Shown piece by piece: positions 51,490-55,859 of a stretch of DNA of 55,859 nucleotides. Numbering within the stretch: the first letter of the stretch is position 1; every line of letters starts with the position of its first letter. The notes below the pieces were generated by a model. It was not told the origin of the DNA. It saw nothing but the letters and a program-made list of their open reading frames with translations, and searched no databases. Where the stretch lies: contig WGMJ01000006.1 in NCBI GenBank assembly GCA_016125135.1, positions 1-55,859 of the forward strand. Direction: 5' to 3'. Position numbers and translations under genes: made by a program. The DNA is from Alphaproteobacteria bacterium. GTDB taxonomy: Bacteria > Pseudomonadota > Alphaproteobacteria > Micavibrionales > Micavibrionaceae.

Positions 51490-52926
51490 CTAATCGATAT
51501 AGGGGTTTTTCGACTTGCGTAGGTAAAGCCGCAGCGGCACACCCTCAAGGTCAAAATTCTCGGCAAGGGCATTTTTCAGGTAACGCACATATTCATCAGG
51601 TAGTTTTTCAATCTTTGAAGCCCAGATCAGGAATGTCGGCGGGCGCGCTTTAATTTGCGTCATGAAACGGATTTTTACTGTACGCCCGTCAACAAGTGGC
51701 GGGGCATGTTTTTCAAGCGCAAAACCCAGCCACTTATTCAGCTTGCCTGTGCTGATACGCACCTGCCATTTGGCAAAAGCACTAATCACTTCTTCCATCA
51801 AGGCTGACAGGTTTTTATTACGGATGGCTGACATCGTGACAAAACGCAAACCCTTTACCTGTGCGAGCGAGGACATGATTTTAAACTTCACGTCTTCGAG
51901 CGTTTCGGTTTTATCTTCAACGGCATCCCATTTATTGACAGCAATAATAAGCGCGCGGCCCTCATCAAGCACATGCTGCGCAATGGTGAGATCTTGTTTC
52001 TCAAGCGGCATGGTGGCGTCAACAACAAGGATAACAACTTGCGCCAAGCGGATCGCGCGGAGCGAATCCCCGACCGCCATATATTCAAGCCCCTTCTCGA
52101 CCTTTGCTTTTTTGCGGATACCCGCCGTATCAACAAGCCGTATTTTTTTGCCGCCATATTCCCACTGCACGGCAATTGCGTCGCGTGTGATGCCTGCTTC
52201 GGGGCCTGTGAGCACACGCTCATAGCCTAGCAATGCATTCAGCAATGTTGATTTACCGGCGTTCGGACGGCCAACAATTGCCACCTTAATCGGCTTTTCA
52301 GGGTCGAGTTCTTCCTGCTGAAATTCAAAATTCTCATCGCCCTCAAGTGCGTCATAGGAAACATCTTTTGAAAGATCCTCCTCAGGCGCTAACTCATCAT
52401 CTTCTTCATCTTCAGAAAGATGTCCTGCATCACGGGCATGTTCTCTCAACCTCTCATACAAATCATCAAACCCGTGCCCATGCGCGGCAGACATGATGAT
52501 CGGGTCACCCAAGCCTAATTGATAGGCTTCCGCGGCGGCCACATTCGCCGCCTTTTCTGACTCGCATTTATTCGCGAGTAAAATAACAGGCTTGCCGCAT
52601 TTCCGTGCCCATTCACCAAAATGATGATCGTCTGGCAACAAGCCCTGCCGCCCGTCAATAACAAAGAGCACAACTTCAGCCTGCGCAACGCCCGCTTCTG
52701 TACGCTCGCGCATGCGGTCCTGCAACGACCCCTCCTCGGCATCCTCAAGGCCCGCTGTATCAATCAAGCGGAGCGGTAAGTCATAGAGTGTGCCTTCGGT
52801 TTCGCGCCAGTCGCGTGTAACACCGGGTGTATTATCGATGAGCGCCATTTTCTTGCGCGCAAGGCGGTTGAAAATTGTTGATTTGCCGACATTCGGACGG
52901 CCTATAATGGCAATTGAAAGCGGCAT
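51490..52926 (-). CDS. der: GTPase Der (EngA)
   Basis: A 478-residue 50S-assembly GTPase with two tandem G domains. The first has GRPNVGKST (9-17), DTAG and a variant G4 NKCE (119-122). The second has GRPNAGKST (219-227) and NKWD. Between them lies a long acidic linker (about 170-212, SEDEEDDELAPEED). A KH-like domain follows (about 390-478). The length and the NKCE variant agree with alphaproteobacterial Der. It is the third gene of a minus-strand operon with bamB and a TPR-like gene. Confidence 0.96.
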   Translation of the reverse strand: MPLSIAIIGRPNVGKSTIFNRLARKKMALIDNTPGVTRDWRETEGTLYDLPLRLIDTAGLEDAEEGSLQDRMRERTEAGVAQAEVVLFVIDGRQGLLPDDHHFGEWARKCGKPVILLANKCESEKAANVAAAEAYQLGLGDPIIMSAAHGHGFDDLYERLREHARDAGHLSEDEEDDELAPEEDLSKDVSYDALEGDENFEFQQEELDPEKPIKVAIVGRPNAGKSTLLNALLGYERVLTGPEAGITRDAIAVQWEYGGKKIRLVDTAGIRKKAKVEKGLEYMAVGDSLRAIRLAQVVILVVDATMPLEKQDLTIAQHVLDEGRALIIAVNKWDAVEDKTETLEDVKFKIMSSLAQVKGLRFVTMSAIRNKNLSALMEEVISAFAKWQVRISTGKLNKWLGFALEKHAPPLVDGRTVKIRFMTQIKARPPTFLIWASKIEKLPDEYVRYLKNALAENFDLEGVPLRLYLRKSKNPYID

Positions 52927-52936
52927 ATTTAAACTC

Positions 52937-54274
52937 TTACTTATACGCGGTCAGCGTACCTTTATCATTCAGCAGATAAAGCGTTTCTGCTGCAACAATG
53001 AGGGGAACGGAAATGGCGGAGCCGGCATCCCACTGACGTAACGCCTTGCCATCCATCACGCCGACTTCCCATACTTCACCCTCACTATTCGCGAGGAGCA
53101 AACGGTCACCCGCAAGAACAGGGCCTTTAAAGACAATTGGTTTTTTGCGGTCTTTGTCAGTGTAATCAGGTAAAGACAGCGTCCAGCGGATCGCGCCTGT
53201 TGCGCGATCAATTGCCAGCAAACTATTATCTTTTGTCAGGACGAACAGCATGTTGCCTGCAATATAGGGTGTTTCAACGCCGCCTAAATCACGCGCCCAG
53301 ATACGTGACCCACCACGCGCATCAATCGCCACCAGTTTGCCACCGAAGCTAATCGCATAAACAGTACCGCCTTCAATAACGGGCAAAGCGCGGATGTCGG
53401 AAAGCGACGCAAGCCCGCCGATTTTTGTAACGGGGGCCAGTGTATCGGCCCATGCAACGGCGCCGTTTTGCGTTTGTAGCGCAACAAGCTCGCCCGATGA
53501 AAACGCGGCAACCACTAACCCGCCATCAACAGCAGGGCTGGCACCACCAATAACACCAGCGGCCTCCATAATCCCTTGATATTCCCATTGCAACTGGCCG
53601 CTAGAGGCTGAAAGCGTTTGCAGCCTGTTATCAATAGTCACAACATACACACGGTCATCAGCCACAGTTGGTGCTGAACGCGATGGTGCGGGCAATGCAT
53701 GCCGCCAGAGAATTTTGCCAGTCTTGGCATCCATCGAAAGGACTTCACTATAACCGCTGGTCACAAAAATCCTGCCTGAAGCATAGGCAATGCCGCCGGG
53801 GATCACCGCTTCATCTTCACCCTCGGGGCGCGTTTCGGCAGCCCATATTTTTTTACCATCTTCAATTGCAAAGGCGCGCACTTCTGCGTCCGTATCAAGT
53901 GTAAAAATCTTGCCTTCAAAAACAACGGGCGCATTTACAAGCGGAATATTTTTCTGGCGGCCTTCGCCAATGCTTGTGCTCCAGCTTTCTTTCAAGGCAC
54001 TGGCCAGTTTTACATTGTTCATGACATGGCTCGGGTAACCACCCGCCTGTGGCCAGTAATCATTGCGCCAGGGCGATGGCAGGTTTATAGCCGCCAAATT
54101 ATCCGCGTTTGTTGCCACGCGCGTGTCAATTTGCGGGGCCTGAAGAATAGCAATGCGCTCGCCTTTTAAAGGCTCTTTCTTGCTGTCATCACTGTCCATC
54201 CAGCCACCAACTGTGTCACAGCCGGAAAGGATAAAAGCAACAGCCAGCAGCGCGAGCAATTCGTTGGTTCTCAT
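52937..54274 (-). CDS. bamB: Outer-membrane assembly lipoprotein BamB-like (PQQ beta-propeller)
   Basis: A 445-residue lipoprotein with signal and lipobox ILSGC (cysteine 19). It contains repeated propeller blades marked by phrases such as LDTDAEVRAFAIEDGKKIWAAE, MDAKTGKILWRHAL, LSASSGQLQWEYQG and IDRATGAIRWTLSL. BamB helps BamA fold outer-membrane barrels, such as the autotransporter encoded nearby. AAGGA lies just before the ATG. It sits between the TPR-like gene (10-nt gap) and der (10-nt gap), the standard alphaproteobacterial operon. Confidence 0.92.
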   Translation of the reverse strand: MRTNELLALLAVAFILSGCDTVGGWMDSDDSKKEPLKGERIAILQAPQIDTRVATNADNLAAINLPSPWRNDYWPQAGGYPSHVMNNVKLASALKESWSTSIGEGRQKNIPLVNAPVVFEGKIFTLDTDAEVRAFAIEDGKKIWAAETRPEGEDEAVIPGGIAYASGRIFVTSGYSEVLSMDAKTGKILWRHALPAPSRSAPTVADDRVYVVTIDNRLQTLSASSGQLQWEYQGIMEAAGVIGGASPAVDGGLVVAAFSSGELVALQTQNGAVAWADTLAPVTKIGGLASLSDIRALPVIEGGTVYAISFGGKLVAIDARGGSRIWARDLGGVETPYIAGNMLFVLTKDNSLLAIDRATGAIRWTLSLPDYTDKDRKKPIVFKGPVLAGDRLLLANSEGEVWEVGVMDGKALRQWDAGSAISVPLIVAAETLYLLNDKGTLTAYK

Positions 54275-54284
54275 ATATAATTCC

Positions 54285-54947
54285 TTATTTGGATTGTCTG
54301 TAGAGTTCGGTCAGGTCTTTTGCGGTTTTGACAAGAAAAGGTGAAGCGCTTTCCAGTTGCTCGATTTGCGCCAGCTCTTGCAGCGCCGCTTCTTTGCCGT
54401 TTGGTAGTGACGCCTTTATAAGCGCGCTTGTAAGAAGAGCTTGCGCTTGCCACGGGCTCTCTTTTTTTACAGCCAGCGGCGTTACTTCTGTCAACAAAGC
54501 CTTGGCATCTGTTGCCCCTGCATCGAAGCGTGTTTGCACAGAAAGAATAGTCGCGAGATCACGGAATGTGTCCGGCACAGATTTATCTGCAGCAATTTCA
54601 CTATAAGCGGCGGCTTTATCTTGCTTCGCTGCTGCCAGTTTAAAAAGTGCGATGGCTTTGTGCGCACCGTCCAGCTCTGCAAGTTGTGCGTTGTCGGAGC
54701 TTGCCAAGGCTGATGCCAATAAAGCTGTTTGTGCCTGTGTATCACGATGATGGAAATATTTGTAAATCTCCATACCCGCAGCCCCCAGTATAATAACAAG
54801 CGCCGCCAGAATAAGCAGGGGCAACATTGATTTTATATTTTCGTTGAACTCATCTTGTGCGAGCGCATCATTCACGTCGCGCACGGCATTCACACGCGAG
54901 TTATTCTGTAGGATATCGGCTGTTGTCAGGCGTTTCTTCATATTCAT
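54285..54947 (-). CDS. TPR-like membrane protein (YfgM-like)
   Basis: A 220-residue protein with a cytoplasmic N-terminus, one membrane segment (about 41-61, LLILAALVIILGAAG) and a helical periplasmic part similar to the TPR-like domain of YfgM (AIALFKLAAAKQDKAAAYSEIA and LLTSALIKASLPNGKEAALQELAQI). YfgM is linked to periplasmic chaperones in E. coli. The start could also be the second Met (54941), which has a better spacing from GAGGG. It leads the operon with bamB and der. Similarity is by eye. Confidence 0.85.
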   Translation of the reverse strand: MNMKKRLTTADILQNNSRVNAVRDVNDALAQDEFNENIKSMLPLLILAALVIILGAAGMEIYKYFHHRDTQAQTALLASALASSDNAQLAELDGAHKAIALFKLAAAKQDKAAAYSEIAADKSVPDTFRDLATILSVQTRFDAGATDAKALLTEVTPLAVKKESPWQAQALLTSALIKASLPNGKEAALQELAQIEQLESASPFLVKTAKDLTELYRQSK

Positions 54948-55037
54948 GCCCTCATGTCTAAAGTTATATCGAAATCAAGTCAAACGCGCTGTGTATATAA
55001 TTATGAATAATATATTTCCATTCCGGTGCAGGCGCTC

Positions 55038-55706
55038 ATGGCTTATCATTTTTCTATGACGAACAAGCTGTTAACGGGCTTCGAACGCTTCCGCAGTAAA
55101 TATTACGACAAACCAGATTCGCTCATGGAAAAGCTGGTGCAGGAGGGGCAGGCCCCGAAATATTTTATTGTCTCCTGTATCGACTCCCGCTCAAGCCCTG
55201 CCACAATCTTCGATATGGCCCCCGGCACATTCTTTGGCCACAAGGCCATGGGAGCCATTGTACGCCCTTATAATCAGGGCACAGCTCTTAGCGCTGCCTT
55301 ACAATTTACGCTGAACTATAACAAGGTCGAAGAAATCATTGTGTTGGGCCATACGGGCTGTGGCGCTGTGCAGGCGCTTCTCGAAAATATAGAGGATGTA
55401 GAAATTGCGAGCTTTCTGCGCGTTGCACAGCAGGCTGCAGAGAAGGCGCGTGCACAAAAAAGCGATATTGACTTGCAAAGACGTACAGAAGAGGCATTGA
55501 TCCTGCAAAGCGCCGCAAACCTTGAAACCTACCCGAGCGTTGCCAAGGCACTGGCTGAAAATCGTGTGAAAATCCATTCATGGCTTTTTGATATGCATAA
55601 CGGCATTCTGCAGGCCTACCACCCTGCCAAAAAGACCTTCATAACCATTGCCGAACGGGGCTCATGCGAAAATAAGCTGGATTTTTGCTGCCATGGGGGT
55701 TTATAA
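55038..55706 (+). CDS. Beta-type carbonic anhydrase
   Basis: A 222-residue zinc enzyme for CO2/bicarbonate exchange. Metal ligands are in SCIDSR (C47, with D49 and R51 as the catalytic dyad) and GHTGCGAV (H105, C108). The start is uncertain: ATG at 55038 (GCAGG ahead), or 55056; a GTG at 55026 is less likely. It lies just upstream of tRNA-Trp and is divergent from the TPR-like gene. The C-terminus contains an extra Cys pair (LDFCCHGGL) of unknown meaning. Confidence 0.94.
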   Translation: MAYHFSMTNKLLTGFERFRSKYYDKPDSLMEKLVQEGQAPKYFIVSCIDSRSSPATIFDMAPGTFFGHKAMGAIVRPYNQGTALSAALQFTLNYNKVEEIIVLGHTGCGAVQALLENIEDVEIASFLRVAQQAAEKARAQKSDIDLQRRTEEALILQSAANLETYPSVAKALAENRVKIHSWLFDMHNGILQAYHPAKKTFITIAERGSCENKLDFCCHGGL

Positions 55707-55719
55707 CCTTAGAGCCTAA

Positions 55720-55795
55720 AGGGGTATAGCTCAGTTGGTAGAGCGATGGTCTCCAAAACCATAGGTCGCGGGTTCGAGCCCTGCTGCCCCTGCCA
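55720..55795 (+). tRNA. trpT: tRNA-Trp (anticodon CCA)
   Basis: A full cloverleaf of 76 nt. The acceptor stem pairs AGGGGTA with TGCCCCT (one T-G pair), the anticodon stem is ATGGT / ACCAT with the loop CTCCAAA, so the anticodon is CCA. The T arm reads GCGGGTTCGAGCCCTGC (one wobble allowed). The 3' CCA is encoded. In most Alphaproteobacteria tRNA-Trp is followed by secE and nusG, and a strong promoter follows here. Confidence 0.96.
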
Positions 55796-55812
55796 TTAAA
55801 AACCTGAAAAAC

Positions 55813-55842
55813 TTGACAATTTTACATAATAATAGCTATAAT
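55813..55842 (+). promoter_or_regulatory. Strong promoter downstream of tRNA-Trp
   Basis: A perfect TTGACA (55813-55818), an 18-nt spacer and a perfect TATAAT (55837-55842). It probably drives the secE-nusG unit that usually follows tRNA-Trp. An ATG at 55848 lies six bases after the -10 box and could be a leaderless start, but the reading ends at the window edge. Confidence 0.7.
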
Positions 55843-55859
55843 TGGCCATGTTTTCAGTT

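Noticed and set aside
1-55859. CRISPR arrays, insertion sequences, prophage or integrative elements
   Set aside because: No regularly spaced repeats, transposase, integrase or phage structural gene is seen; genes are mostly conserved core functions.

Overview
The window is chromosomal DNA of an alphaproteobacterium. The partial 16S rRNA at the left edge has alphaproteobacterial features, and gcrA is a marker of the group. The order rpoZ, bifunctional rsh, acpS, lepB, rnc, era, together with a two-domain cold-shock protein, a DUF1674/SdhAF4-like protein, an M16 processing-peptidase-like protein and an encoded phasin, fits too. The genus cannot be fixed from the sequence alone. Base composition looks even, and I see no insertion sequence, prophage, integrase, CRISPR array or plasmid gene. 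This is a compact core region with a few orphan genes set into it.

Layout. 1-381 is the 5' part of a 16S gene on the minus strand, with its promoter and a boxA-like site behind it. 903-2781 (minus) holds two small lipoproteins and a NYN-domain protein. 2936-8315 (plus) holds rpoZ and then the tightly packed rsh-acpS-lepB-rnc-era cluster. gcrA follows, behind a promoter region carrying a perfect DnaA box and four GANTC sites. 8970-16308 holds the cold-shock protein, an acyl-CoA ligase, a solute-binding protein, an 870-residue SLBB protein and a DacA-type carboxypeptidase with a SPOR domain. Next come a phasin with two identical operator-like repeats around its promoter, an EF-hand protein, clpS-clpA, an unknown 392-residue protein and rimO. 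23178-28564 holds a methyltransferase, a LysR regulator divergent from an unknown 438-residue protein, an SdhAF4-like protein divergent from a chorismate mutase, htpX, and two unknown genes.

28625-34132 is mrp, hflK-hflC, a Do-type protease and miaA. 34310-41572 has a small secreted protein, an RsmB-family methyltransferase, a ParB-like protein, metF-metE, an M16 peptidase and a GNAT enzyme. 41569-47317 contains a YqgE/AlgH protein, a 1067-residue autotransporter and, divergent from it, a methyltransferase resembling the rickettsial protein-lysine methyltransferases that modify the OmpB autotransporter. The right end has rsmB-rpe-radA-cvpA (plus), a TPR-like protein-bamB-der operon (minus), a beta-carbonic anhydrase and tRNA-Trp.

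The genes cover stringent response and cell-cycle control (rsh, gcrA), envelope quality control (HflKC, Do protease, HtpX, BamB, signal peptidase), ribosome and RNA maturation (rnc, era, der, rimO, rsmB, miaA), methionine synthesis (metE, metF) and polyhydroxyalkanoate storage (phasin). The points most worth following are the gcrA control region, the autotransporter/methyltransferase pair, the twin phasin operator, and several promoters whose -10 box lies so close to the ATG that the mRNA would have almost no leader.
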